Assembly (NCBI RefSeq): GCF_041429785.1
Contig: NZ_CP163423.1
Coordinates: forward strand, 1,178,001-1,242,000
DNA: 64,000 bases
Direction of reading: 5' to 3'
Origin: Fretibacter rubidus
GTDB lineage: Bacteria; Pseudomonadota; Alphaproteobacteria; Caulobacterales; Maricaulaceae
The notes beneath the pieces are model-generated. The model saw nothing but the letters and a program-made list of their open reading frames with translations. It was not told where the DNA came from and searched no databases. This document shows positions 17,486 to 27,569 of the stretch, piece by piece (the stretch's first letter is position 1; every line of letters begins with the position of its first letter). Made by a program: the position numbers and the translations under genes.

Positions 17486-20400
17486 ATGGCGAACGAAATT
17501 CTTGGCACTGTCCGTGATGATGTAATCAACGGGACAGCAGATGACGACTTAATCAAAACATTTGAAGGCGACGATGTCGTTATCGCGGGCAGCGGTGATG
17601 ACGAAGTTTACACGGGCCTCGGCGATGACCGCCTAGAGGGCGGTGCGGGCGATGATTACCTTGTCAGTAATGAAGGCAATGATATTTTGCTTGGCGGCGC
17701 GGGCAGTGACCGCCTGTTTGGCTGTGAAGATGACGATATTCTTGATGGTGGGGCGGGACAGGATTTCGTCAATGCGGGTATCGGCAATGATATTCTGATC
17801 TTCAATGCGGCGGAGAATAGCGGCTCTCGTGCGCCTGATTATTACTCTGGACTGGACGGCATTGATACATTGGTTCTGGAGCTGACCCAGGCAGAATTTG
17901 CCGCAGCTCAATCCGATATTGACGGCTTTTTGAGCTATATACGCCAGATCACGGGTGCAAATGGCGAGTCCACAGGGGCGTTTTTTCGCTTCCAAACTAT
18001 CAATTTGGCCGTTCAAGAGGTTGAAAACTTACAGATTGTCGTCGCGGGAGAGGTTGTTTTCACCACAGCGCCAAGCGCTGATGATGATAGCTTTAACACG
18101 GGCGAGGCGGGCGTTATTGACGGCACTGTTGCGGATAATGACGATGTTAATCCTGGCTCGACTTTTACGATTGTTCAAAACGTTGCCAATGGCACACTGG
18201 TCTTGAATGCGGACGGCAGTTTCACTTTTGATACTAACGGGGCATTTGACGGGCTTGGCGACGGCGAAACGGCGACCGAGACGTTCACTTACCGCGTCAG
18301 TAGCCCGAATGCAGACGACGTGACCGCAACAGCGACCATCACAATTACGGGCCAAAACGATGCCCCCGTCGTAAGCACAATCACAGCACAAGAATCTGAA
18401 GACGCGCCCAGCTTTGTTGTTGACCTTCTGGCGGGTGCGACCGACGCAGACACCAATGACAGCCTATCGGTTACGAATGTACGGCTTGATGACGGAACGG
18501 GCAGCGTGACGGTACCCAGTAACAATGTCGGGCTAGCCGAGGGCAGTGTGGTAAGTGCGGCTAATGTCGTGAATGACGGTAAGCTGTCGATTGACTTGTC
18601 TAATTACCAATATCTAGCCGTTGGCGAGACCTTGACCTTAACCGTTAGCTATGACGTGTTCGACGGCACAACGACAACGCCCAACACGGCGACCCTAACC
18701 ATTATTGGTGAAAATGACATCCCCACGGTCGCAAGTGCTATCACGGCGACTATCGATGAAACTGCGCCGCCCATTACAATTGATATGCTGGCGGGGGCGT
18801 CTGATATTGACAGCACTGATGTCCTGTCCGTATCTAATTTCACCGTGGTGTCGGGCAATGCGGCGGGCCTTGTGCAAAACGGTAGCTCCCTGTCGATTGA
18901 CGGTAGTGCCTATGCCAATTTGAACGACGGCGAGACAGAAACAGTCGTGATTAGCTATCAGGTTACAGACGGTAATGGCGGCAGCGTTACCCAAACCGCC
19001 ACGATTACTGTCAACGGGGAGGGCACACCGCCGCCCACCAATAGTGATCCGATTGTCGCTGCGCCAATTGTCATCACTCTACGAGAAACCGACGGCTTGA
19101 CTGCGATTGATTTGCTTGCGGGGGCATCTGATCCTGACGGCGACACTTTGACGGCGGCTACGCCTAACCTGATCTCTGGCGACGGTATTGGGTCATTTGT
19201 TGGCGCGGGCAGCTTGTCCGTAGACGGCACAGCTTACGCAGCGGCGCTTGACGCGGGTGATGTAGAGCAGCTTTTATATCTAGTCGAAATTAGTGACGGT
19301 AACGGCGGGAGCATCGTACAGTCCGTGACGGTTAATATTATTGGGGCGGGCGGAAGCACACCAACAAACCAACCGCCCTTTATTGATAGCGGGCTCGACG
19401 TTTTTGCCTTTGAAGACGACTCACCATTATCGGTTTTCCTCACCGATAATGTAACCGACCCGGACGGTGATACGCTGTCGATTGTCAATCTGACGGGTCT
19501 TGCGGCGGGGCTGACGTATGACACCTCCACATTTGAACTATCAATTGATCCATCGGACGGAATTTTCCAAAGCCTCGCTGTTGGCGATTCTGCGACTTAC
19601 ACTTTAAACTACGACATTATTGACGGTAACGGCGGTAGCGTCTCTCGCACCACATTTGTCGAAATTGAAGGCGTAAATGATGACCCGATTGTCGCTGCGC
19701 CGCTGTCTTTCACGATATCAGAAACAGACAGCCTGACCTTCTTTGACCTTCTGATTGGGGCATCTGATGTTGATAACGGGACAACTTTATCCGCAGGTGA
19801 TGTCTTTATCCAGTCTGGTGATGATGTTGGGGCGATTACCAGCCTCGGCACATTAGGCGTTGATGGCACGGCCTATGCCGCAGCCTTGGATGCAGGCGAG
19901 ACCGAAGTGCTGGTCTATGAATTTGATATTACTGATGGCGATGGTGGTAGTGTCACGCAAACTGTGACTGTCACGATTGAGGGTGCTGGCGGCGGCGCAA
20001 ATAACCCACCCGAAGATCTTGACCCCGTCGTGTTTTCTAGCACAGAGGACAATGGAACATTCTCTGTCAATATGCTGACGGGAACCTTTGATCCTGATGG
20101 TGACACGCTGAGCGCTGTGAATGTCACGGGCCTAATTGCGGGTGTGACCTTTGATAGCGTAAACTCGCGTCTTGATATTGATACTGGCGATTTAGGTTTT
20201 CAGGCTCTGGCCGCGGGGGAGGTCTTTGATACCACCTTTGATTATCAGGTCATTGACGGAAACGGTGGATCCGTCGATCGAACGTTCTTCTTCACACTGA
20301 CAGGCGTCAATGATGACCCCGTTGTCGCCGCGCCGTTGTCGTTTACAATTTCGGAAACGGATAGCCTGACTTTCTTTGATCTCCTCATTGGGGCATCCGA

Positions 20401-23400
20401 TATTGATAATGGCGACACGATATCTGCGGGCGATGTGTTTATTCAATCGGGGAATGATGTTGGCGCAATCACGAGCCTTGGCACATTAGGCGTTGACGGC
20501 ACAGCCTATGCGGCCTTGCTTGATGCCGGCGAGACCGAGGTGCTGGTTTATCAGTTCGATATCACGGACAATAACGGCGGCAGCGTTACCCAGACAGTCA
20601 CAGTGACCATTGAAGGCGCGGGCGGCTCAAATAACCCGCCAGACCCATTTGATTTTATTGACTTTATTACGAATGAGGATGCCAGTCCGACAAGCGTCAA
20701 TTTGCTTTCAGGCGCAAGCGACCCGGACGGTGACACGCTAACGGCGACGAATGTCACGGGCCTTGTGACAGGGATTACCTTTGATGCTGCGACGTCTAGT
20801 TTGATTGTAGACCCCAGTAGCTACCAAGGCCTAGGCATGGGTGATACTGTGATGTTTACAATTAATTACGATGTGATTGATGGTAACGGCGGCACCGTGT
20901 CCAACTTTGCCGAGATTACTATTGAGGGCATCAATGACGACCCTGTCGCGGGCACGCCACTTGATTTAACATTTACTGAAACGGATGCCGCGGGCGTTGT
21001 TGATTTGACGGTAGGGGTGACAGACGTCGATAGCGCAACATTTAATGTGAATGCGTTCACCGTCACATCGGGTGACGGCGGCGGCTTATCTATTAACGGC
21101 GCGGGTGATTTCATTGTTGATCCGACATTTTACACCTCTCTGAATGATGGCGAGTCCGAGGTTATCACTATAGCCTACGATATTATTGATAATGACGGCG
21201 GCTCGGTGTCAACCACGGCGACGTTTACCGTAACCGGCGTAAGCGCGGCCAACACGCCGCCTGTATCGAATGAATTTGCGGTCATTTTTGTTGATGAAGG
21301 CGGTACGTCTTTCGCGGGGGCCGCCCAAGGCGCGAGCGACCCCGATGGTGATAAACTCACGGCTATTAATCTACCGACATTGCCGAGTTGGTTGACCTTT
21401 GACGCCGTTAATCAACGCTTTAATGCGGATGGTACGGACCCTATTTTTGACAGCTTGCGCGTAGGGCAGTTTTTAGACTTTGATTTTACCTATGATTTAT
21501 CTGATGGAAATGGCGGTACTGTGGGCCATGGCCTAGGGGTAGTAGTTGAAGGCACGAATGACGCCCCCGTCGTTGCGGCGCCGTTGACACGCATTACGCA
21601 AGAAGATTTTAGCGTTGATTTCCTTGATTTGTTACAGGGCGCGAGTGATGTTGATGATGGGGATTTCTTATCTATCCGCAATGTAACGGGCCTGAATAGT
21701 GCCTTCACAGTCAATTACGAATTTGGCGAAATATTTATTGAAACGGGTGATGACGCGCTTGATTTCATCCGCGCCAATCAAACCTTTGATTTCGTTATTA
21801 GTTACGAAATACACGATTTGTTTGGTGGATTTACCACGCAAACGGCGACTATTACTGTCGAAGGGTTTAACGATAATCCAGAAGTGGAAGGCGCGCTATC
21901 AGCAACCGTTTTTGACGAAGGTACTGGCGGGCCGCGCGTATTTAATCTGTTACAAGGCGCGATTGACCCAGAAGGCACAGCCCTGACAGTCAGTAATATT
22001 GTGTTGCCGTCATTTTTACCGACAGGCGTATTCACATTTGACGCGACCGCAGGGACGCTGACCGTTGATACAACTGGCTACAACGTGGCCAGTGTCGATG
22101 AAGATTATTCGTTTTCATATGATATTACCGACGCCGACGGCGGTGTGACCACCCAACAAATCGGCATCACAATCCAATTCCAACAATTGGTCCCAACGCA
22201 ACCGCCCACGACATCCCCAATCACATTGGTGTTCACAGAGGACACCGTGCCAGCCTCAATCGATTTATTGCAGGGGGCCAATGATCCTGACGGCGACACG
22301 CTAACCGTGACGAATATTGGGGCTTTGCCAGCTGGCGTATTCTTTAGTAGTTTCGACAATTCAATCTTTGTCGTGAATAACATTGTGCAGGGTTTGAATG
22401 CGGGTGAAACACTGAACATCAACACGAGCTATACGATTGAAGATGGTAATGGTGGCTTTGTTGATAACACACTCAGTGTCACGATTAACGGCCTGAACGA
22501 TGCGCCGAATAATTTCGCGCCAGTCACGCGTACGTTCACTGAAGACGCGGGTTTTGTGCGGATAGACTTGTTGAGTAATTCCAATGACCCTGACCGCGGG
22601 GACGTGCTGAGCGTTGACGGCTTCCCAGCAACAGGGGGGCTGCAAGACACACGGTTTGACGGCGAGCGCTATTTGGCGATTGACCTTGACTCATTTGCCT
22701 ATCAGTCACTCAGCGCGGGTGAAACGGCCGATTATAATATCAGCTATAATGTGGCGGATGAAAACGGCGGCGTAACGGCCCAAACGGGTGTCATCACGAT
22801 TACGGGCGTCAATGACGTTGCTACCGTGTTTGATGATGATGGGTTCTTAGTCCAAGATAATGACGCAATCTTTACAGACGACCTAAGCTTCCTCGTGAAC
22901 GAAATCGATACTAATGATGCCTATGCGTTGACCAGTGTGTCCCTCGCTTCGGGTAGCACGAGTGCGGCTTTTACCTTTAGTGGTGGGCAGTTTACCTTTG
23001 ATCCCTCACAATTTGGTTTAATTACAAGTGGCCTTGTAATTTTGGTGGAATTTGATTTCACCTTCACCAGCGGACCCGACACGGTAACGGGGACATTCTC
23101 CATTGTGATAGAGCCCTCTGGCCCACCCGCACCACCACAAGAACCCATTGACCCAACGATCATGGTTTATGTCAGTGATCCTGATAAACCGATTGTTAAA
23201 ACAGGACCCGACGGGGTTTATGCCGATAGTCTGGACAGTGATTGGTTTGCCTCTGACACCGATGACGGTTTTGATTTCGCGCCCGTGCCCGATATGGATA
23301 TGCCTGTTTCGCCGACTTTAGATGATAATCTCCTCACCGATGATATATCCGCGGCGAACAGCGATCTAACCAAGGCCCATGCTTTGGCGGGTAGTGATGG

Positions 23401-23479
23401 TGGTGATCCACCCGTGATTGAACATATCTTTGATGGTCTGTCTATATTTGCCATTGAGGTCGACCTTGGCGCTTTATAG
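17486..23479 (+). CDS. giant repetitive adhesin: N-terminal RTX block plus about 16 cadherin-like/VCBS modules
   Basis: 1997 residues from the ATG at 17486 (GGGGG ribosome site; a GTG at 17471 is an alternative). There is no N-terminal signal peptide, as for type I secreted proteins. Residues ~5-110 are hemolysin-type calcium-binding nonapeptides (GGAGDDYL, GNDILLGGAGSDRL, GNDIL). Next comes a VCBS repeat (NGTLVLNADGSFTF). Then about 15 modules of ~100 residues each follow, with DPDGDTL, DGNGGSV and GxNDxP signatures typical of cadherin-like Ca-binding folds. The tail after ~1880 is Asp-rich, low complexity, and ends hydrophobic (FAIEVDLGAL). Likely a calcium-stiffened surface or biofilm adhesin. 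No type I exporter gene is adjacent. RTX at the N-terminus rather than the C-terminus is unusual. Confidence 0.88.
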   Translation: MANEILGTVRDDVINGTADDDLIKTFEGDDVVIAGSGDDEVYTGLGDDRLEGGAGDDYLVSNEGNDILLGGAGSDRLFGCEDDDILDGGAGQDFVNAGIGNDILIFNAAENSGSRAPDYYSGLDGIDTLVLELTQAEFAAAQSDIDGFLSYIRQITGANGESTGAFFRFQTINLAVQEVENLQIVVAGEVVFTTAPSADDDSFNTGEAGVIDGTVADNDDVNPGSTFTIVQNVANGTLVLNADGSFTFDTNGAFDGLGDGETATETFTYRVSSPNADDVTATATITITGQNDAPVVSTITAQESEDAPSFVVDLLAGATDADTNDSLSVTNVRLDDGTGSVTVPSNNVGLAEGSVVSAANVVNDGKLSIDLSNYQYLAVGETLTLTVSYDVFDGTTTTPNTATLTIIGENDIPTVASAITATIDETAPPITIDMLAGASDIDSTDVLSVSNFTVVSGNAAGLVQNGSSLSIDGSAYANLNDGETETVVISYQVTDGNGGSVTQTATITVNGEGTPPPTNSDPIVAAPIVITLRETDGLTAIDLLAGASDPDGDTLTAATPNLISGDGIGSFVGAGSLSVDGTAYAAALDAGDVEQLLYLVEISDGNGGSIVQSVTVNIIGAGGSTPTNQPPFIDSGLDVFAFEDDSPLSVFLTDNVTDPDGDTLSIVNLTGLAAGLTYDTSTFELSIDPSDGIFQSLAVGDSATYTLNYDIIDGNGGSVSRTTFVEIEGVNDDPIVAAPLSFTISETDSLTFFDLLIGASDVDNGTTLSAGDVFIQSGDDVGAITSLGTLGVDGTAYAAALDAGETEVLVYEFDITDGDGGSVTQTVTVTIEGAGGGANNPPEDLDPVVFSSTEDNGTFSVNMLTGTFDPDGDTLSAVNVTGLIAGVTFDSVNSRLDIDTGDLGFQALAAGEVFDTTFDYQVIDGNGGSVDRTFFFTLTGVNDDPVVAAPLSFTISETDSLTFFDLLIGASDIDNGDTISAGDVFIQSGNDVGAITSLGTLGVDGTAYAALLDAGETEVLVYQFDITDNNGGSVTQTVTVTIEGAGGSNNPPDPFDFIDFITNEDASPTSVNLLSGASDPDGDTLTATNVTGLVTGITFDAATSSLIVDPSSYQGLGMGDTVMFTINYDVIDGNGGTVSNFAEITIEGINDDPVAGTPLDLTFTETDAAGVVDLTVGVTDVDSATFNVNAFTVTSGDGGGLSINGAGDFIVDPTFYTSLNDGESEVITIAYDIIDNDGGSVSTTATFTVTGVSAANTPPVSNEFAVIFVDEGGTSFAGAAQGASDPDGDKLTAINLPTLPSWLTFDAVNQRFNADGTDPIFDSLRVGQFLDFDFTYDLSDGNGGTVGHGLGVVVEGTNDAPVVAAPLTRITQEDFSVDFLDLLQGASDVDDGDFLSIRNVTGLNSAFTVNYEFGEIFIETGDDALDFIRANQTFDFVISYEIHDLFGGFTTQTATITVEGFNDNPEVEGALSATVFDEGTGGPRVFNLLQGAIDPEGTALTVSNIVLPSFLPTGVFTFDATAGTLTVDTTGYNVASVDEDYSFSYDITDADGGVTTQQIGITIQFQQLVPTQPPTTSPITLVFTEDTVPASIDLLQGANDPDGDTLTVTNIGALPAGVFFSSFDNSIFVVNNIVQGLNAGETLNINTSYTIEDGNGGFVDNTLSVTINGLNDAPNNFAPVTRTFTEDAGFVRIDLLSNSNDPDRGDVLSVDGFPATGGLQDTRFDGERYLAIDLDSFAYQSLSAGETADYNISYNVADENGGVTAQTGVITITGVNDVATVFDDDGFLVQDNDAIFTDDLSFLVNEIDTNDAYALTSVSLASGSTSAAFTFSGGQFTFDPSQFGLITSGLVILVEFDFTFTSGPDTVTGTFSIVIEPSGPPAPPQEPIDPTIMVYVSDPDKPIVKTGPDGVYADSLDSDWFASDTDDGFDFAPVPDMDMPVSPTLDDNLLTDDISAANSDLTKAHALAGSDGGDPPVIEHIFDGLSIFAIEVDLGAL
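19678..19992 (+). repeat. adhesin module repeat, copy 1
   Basis: Encodes a ~104-residue module from NDDPIVAAPLSFTISETDS to VTVTIEGAGG. It is almost identical in protein to the module at 20311-20625, 633 bases (211 residues, two modules) downstream, yet the codons differ at many synonymous sites. Confidence 0.9.
20311..20625 (+). repeat. adhesin module repeat, copy 2
   Basis: Second copy of the module at 19678-19992. Differences at protein level are few (for example SDVDNGTT versus SDIDNGDT, EFDITDGDG versus QFDITDNNG). Synonymous third-base changes are frequent, so the duplication is old. Confidence 0.9.
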
Positions 23480-23542
23480 GGCCTGATACCAATCCCCTTA
23501 TGGGGTTCCTCAGGGTTGGGGGTGCGATCACCGACCAACCAG

Positions 23543-23575
23543 AAACCTTCGCAGACCCAAACTGCGGAGGTTTTT
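23543..23575 (+). terminator. terminator of the adhesin gene
   Basis: AAACCTTCGCAG / CTGCGGAGGTTT (one G-T pair) with a seven-base loop, followed by TTTTT on the + strand. It lies between two convergent genes. On the minus strand the hairpin is followed only by TTTCT, so it is weaker as a terminator for the cytochrome operon. Confidence 0.88.
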
Positions 23576-23609
23576 CCATGTCATGCTATACGAACAGAGT
23601 CTGTGAGGG

Positions 23610-26600
23610 TTACTTGGGACGCATCGCCGTGGCAGGTGCAGGGGCGTAATCACGGCTGTGGCTTGGCGGCATATCCGATACGTAATAGGGCTTTCCATCC
23701 GGCCCGATAAACATATTTTCCATTTCGTCTCGGGTAAATGGCCGTGACCCTAAACGTCCAAAGACCGCCATTTGGTGACCGCCTTCATCAACAGCGCGGT
23801 CACGGTCAATCCCTTTGGACAGGCCAAGCGCGGCCGATTTCGTCTTACGATACGCAATAAGTTCAGGCTTTGGCTCTGGCGAGAAACCGTAGAAATTGGG
23901 TTGGCTATCGGGGCTAGTTAATTGCACGACCTTCATGCCGTTACGGCCATCCGCGACATAGGCAAATAGCGATGCATTGGTGCTGCCGATGATGATGTCT
24001 TGAACGTCATTCATTTCGCCGTCAAAGGTTTCGCGCGCATAAACCTTGGGCGATTTAGGGGTTTCTATATCAACAATGACCATGCCTTCGCTCCCGCCAG
24101 CGACATAGGCATAGGTGCGCGCAAGGTATAGCCCCTGAGCATCCGCCATAGGTACCGTCGCCTCTGGTATTAAAATGGGATTCGCCAAATCAGTGACGTC
24201 TAACAGCTTTAGGCCATCAGCATCCGTGACCCATAAATACCGAAACTGAACATCCGATTGTCGCGCGTCATTCATCGGCACCGTCTTAACATGTTTAGGG
24301 GCGAGGGGATCGTTCAGATCAATGACCGCTAGCCCCGCGTCCGTCGTAATATAGGCATGATGTCCCGCTAGGGTGACATGCCGCGCCCCGGTCAGCACAC
24401 CGCCGTCATTCCATGTCACAGTGCGGCTCAAGAAATTATTGCGCGGCTCACCATCCGCCAGCGTGTTGACATCAACAAGGATCAGGCCTTCGACCGCGTC
24501 TGTAATCACGGCGTAATTATAGATGGGGTGGAAGGGTTGTTCTTGATTGTCTTTTTGCATCTGCGGTGTATTTTTGGCTGGGTTTATGGGTTGGTTTGTT
24601 GCGAGTGCCATACAGGTCGCATTCTTGCTTTTAACGTGTGTATCATGGCCTAATGCAGAGAAGGGGGCCGTTACGATGCGCTCTGATGTGCCTTTATTGG
24701 CAATGTTGGCAACGTCATAAACGCGGAAGCCACCTTCGCCCTCGGCGACGAAAAGATATTCGCCGCGCAGTTGTAGGCACCGTACTTCGCCGCCTGTTTT
24801 CTGGTGGACATTGGCAATCTCTTCGACGGCACCGGTTTCGCCTGACCAGCTGTTTTCTGTGTCAAAAATACGACCACGCTGCCAATCAATTAATTCACGG
24901 TCGTTTTGTTCGACATGGGCTTTGTAATAATCAGGGTAAGCGTATTTTTGAAGGTAGCTTCCAAATACGGCTTGCGGCTCGTCCCATTCTGTGACGCGCA
25001 CAGCCTCCAGGCCAGCGTCCAGCCCGACATAAGCGTGCATCCCAACGAAGTTCACGAAATTAGTCCCCAGCAGCAGCAATTGCGCCATGATGGCGTTATT
25101 ATCATCCGCGACAGATAGGTGACAATCCGAACATGTCTTGGTTTCTTCTTTGCGCACCGTATGCGGGAAATGCGGCGCAAAAGCTTGTGACGAAAACCCA
25201 ACGGCGGACACAGGCGGTTGCTGCACATAAATGCGTTCGCGGTTTATATTTGTCGAAGAAAGCACCAATGCCGATGTCGAGCGAATGGGGGCGATTGTAT
25301 TATTTTTACTGCTCTGGTGTTTACCGAGTTGGAACATCTGATCGCGCGCGACCTGCGGATTATAGGTCGCGTAATTGCGCGTCGTGCCACCTTCATATTT
25401 ATGGCTTTTCTTTTTCCAATTGGCCTCAATTGGCAGGTGACAGCCGCCGCAGGACGTTGTCCAGGATAGGTGGCAGGTGAAGCATTCCATTTCCTCGTCG
25501 TCATGGGCAAGGTCGGCGCTTTGCACCTCTGCACCCCAGCTTTTATTGTCTTTGGCGACCGTCTTTGCCCAAGCGGATTTCTCATTATACTTAGGATGGC
25601 CCGCCGTGACGCTGTCCTTGGTCAGGCTGACTTCCCAAACCAATTCGGGGTCAAGGACAGAACGCTGTAGCAGCACATCATTGCCGCCTTGCTTCACCCA
25701 CTCGAACCGGCGTTTACCGTCAGGATTACGGAGCGCCGTCATATCCATGCCGCCAGGGCGAGACGCGGGGCCTGATGTGTAAAGCGACGGCAGCTTGCTA
25801 GCCGTGCCGTGGCAGTCTTTACAGCTTATCTCGACTGCGCTGGCGACTTCGCCGTGTAAAAACCCGTTACCATGACCGTCTTGGGCGTAATGGCAATCCA
25901 CGCATTGCATGCCTTTTTCAGCGTGAATAGACATCATATGCACAGATTTACCGGGGTTAGTGCCGATGGGCGCAAACTTGCCTTCGCCTTTTTTGCGGAA
26001 CTTTTCAGGATCGTCATTGGCGACAATATTACCGTCTTTATCCAGCAGATTACCTTTACGGTCACGTTTAAAGACAGCGCGGAAATTCCAGCCATGACCG
26101 TGATAATCAGCAAATTGCGTGTCGTTTAGATCGTCATTAAGCTCAAACACCTCGCGGGAAAATTCAGGGTCACCCCATTTACCGCGCACGGCCGCCCCCT
26201 CTGGATTACGCTCAAGCACTTTATGCTGCTCTTCCATTGTGGGATATTTTTGCTCTTCCGGCCACATGATGGGCGCGTCAGATTCGTAATCCCACATTGT
26301 GTAACCGAGGAAGGAATTTAGGAAGATATTGGGTTGGTGCATATGACAATTCATGCACTGGCTGGTCGGTATCGCGCGGGTAAAGGCATGCTCAATCGGG
26401 TGGCCCTTTTCGTCCTTTGGAATGGTCGGGTCTTTGGAAAATGATTTTCCGTCGCGGCCAAACTTCGCATAAATTGAACTATGGCGGGGTTGGCGGTCAT
26501 TGGCGTAAACGACATGGCACGACCCACAGCCAGAGGTGCGGTAATCCCCCGGCTGGTCATTCGTGCCCATGAACCACGTAAAGGGATCATTTAGCCGCGT

Positions 26601-27563
26601 CTTATGAATGTTAAGCACAGGAATAGCCACGCGTGAGCCTGTACCGGGACCACGGTTAGATTGGCGAATGTCGGGGCGTCCAGGTTCTTCGATCCGCTGT
26701 ATTTGCCCCGCTGCATTGGGCAGGCCAACCTCTGGGAACTGTGTCCCAATATTACGACCGCCCCGTTCAAATACGCGAAATACATCGGCGGGTGGGATGA
26801 CATTCCATTCAGGGAGCGGGACGACGCGCGCTAGAACACCTGCCGCGATTTGTTCATCCGTTAAGCCCTCTTCCGCCCCGGGTGACGTCAGAACAGCGGG
26901 TTTCCCGTCTTTGGTATAGGCCTCACCGAGCGCGTATGATGTGCCGTCTTGCAGCTTGCCAAAAATCTTATGTGGTAGGATGCCGTTATTATAAGCTGCA
27001 CCGGCCCATAACATGGAGCCCGTTGCCATAAGGGATCGTTCGGCTTGGACAATTTGCTCGAGATGGCACGATCCACAGGCCTCACGCGCGACGCGGTAAT
27101 CAGAGGGATTCACAAAGCGGATATATTCCGGCGCTTCCTTATTCAGCAAAGTATAGCTGCGTTTTGGATTGGCCGTTTTTGGCCAATGCCATGTGTCAGG
27201 GTATTTTGGTAGCACATGCGCCTTGTTGCGGGCTGTGATATAATCAGGGCTGTCTTCATTTAACAACACAGAGACATTCACCGCTGCATCACCGCCGTGG
27301 CAGTCCGTGCAACCCAACTTCACCGCTTGGGTGATATGCATTGTCTTTTCATCGGAATTGGTGTGGCAGGTGACACAGCCTGCGCTTTTGGCGTCCATTT
27401 CCGCTTGGGTTTGGACACGCGGGGCGGGCGGCGTGTAGTCATATTTAATCTTGCGCGGCTTTTCATAATCGCCCGCGGCATGGGCAATGACGGCCCCACC
27501 AATAACGGTCAGGAGTAAGGCAAAGCCCGCTAGAATCTTATGTGATATGCGCCCGTTCACCAT
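23610..27563 (-). CDS. secreted 10-heme c-type cytochrome with C-terminal LVIVD beta-propeller repeats
   Basis: 1317 residues. A signal peptide ends near AHAA (residue 30). Ten CxxCH heme-attachment motifs lie between residues 63 and about 815: CVTCH, CTDCH, CGSCH twice, CMNCH, CVDCH, CKDCH, CFTCH, CGGCH, CSDCH. From about 930 to 1250 there are six or so repeats of the LVIVD type (YLFVAEGEGGFRVYDV, HAYITTDAGLAVIDL, YAYVAGGSEGMVIVDI), expected to fold as a beta-propeller. It is probably a periplasmic or surface electron-transfer protein; the propeller may dock a partner or bind a substrate. Last gene of a four-gene operon with a barrel, a lipoprotein and a second multiheme protein. Redox partner unknown. 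Confidence 0.85.
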   Translation of the reverse strand: MVNGRISHKILAGFALLLTVIGGAVIAHAAGDYEKPRKIKYDYTPPAPRVQTQAEMDAKSAGCVTCHTNSDEKTMHITQAVKLGCTDCHGGDAAVNVSVLLNEDSPDYITARNKAHVLPKYPDTWHWPKTANPKRSYTLLNKEAPEYIRFVNPSDYRVAREACGSCHLEQIVQAERSLMATGSMLWAGAAYNNGILPHKIFGKLQDGTSYALGEAYTKDGKPAVLTSPGAEEGLTDEQIAAGVLARVVPLPEWNVIPPADVFRVFERGGRNIGTQFPEVGLPNAAGQIQRIEEPGRPDIRQSNRGPGTGSRVAIPVLNIHKTRLNDPFTWFMGTNDQPGDYRTSGCGSCHVVYANDRQPRHSSIYAKFGRDGKSFSKDPTIPKDEKGHPIEHAFTRAIPTSQCMNCHMHQPNIFLNSFLGYTMWDYESDAPIMWPEEQKYPTMEEQHKVLERNPEGAAVRGKWGDPEFSREVFELNDDLNDTQFADYHGHGWNFRAVFKRDRKGNLLDKDGNIVANDDPEKFRKKGEGKFAPIGTNPGKSVHMMSIHAEKGMQCVDCHYAQDGHGNGFLHGEVASAVEISCKDCHGTASKLPSLYTSGPASRPGGMDMTALRNPDGKRRFEWVKQGGNDVLLQRSVLDPELVWEVSLTKDSVTAGHPKYNEKSAWAKTVAKDNKSWGAEVQSADLAHDDEEMECFTCHLSWTTSCGGCHLPIEANWKKKSHKYEGGTTRNYATYNPQVARDQMFQLGKHQSSKNNTIAPIRSTSALVLSSTNINRERIYVQQPPVSAVGFSSQAFAPHFPHTVRKEETKTCSDCHLSVADDNNAIMAQLLLLGTNFVNFVGMHAYVGLDAGLEAVRVTEWDEPQAVFGSYLQKYAYPDYYKAHVEQNDRELIDWQRGRIFDTENSWSGETGAVEEIANVHQKTGGEVRCLQLRGEYLFVAEGEGGFRVYDVANIANKGTSERIVTAPFSALGHDTHVKSKNATCMALATNQPINPAKNTPQMQKDNQEQPFHPIYNYAVITDAVEGLILVDVNTLADGEPRNNFLSRTVTWNDGGVLTGARHVTLAGHHAYITTDAGLAVIDLNDPLAPKHVKTVPMNDARQSDVQFRYLWVTDADGLKLLDVTDLANPILIPEATVPMADAQGLYLARTYAYVAGGSEGMVIVDIETPKSPKVYARETFDGEMNDVQDIIIGSTNASLFAYVADGRNGMKVVQLTSPDSQPNFYGFSPEPKPELIAYRKTKSAALGLSKGIDRDRAVDEGGHQMAVFGRLGSRPFTRDEMENMFIGPDGKPYYVSDMPPSHSRDYAPAPATAMRPK

Positions 27564-27569
27564 TGCATC

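Noticed and set aside
17486-23479. Reading the N-terminal repeats as an RTX toxin
   Set aside because: No lipase, protease, acyltransferase partner or pore-forming region is present; all recognisable modules are adhesin-like.
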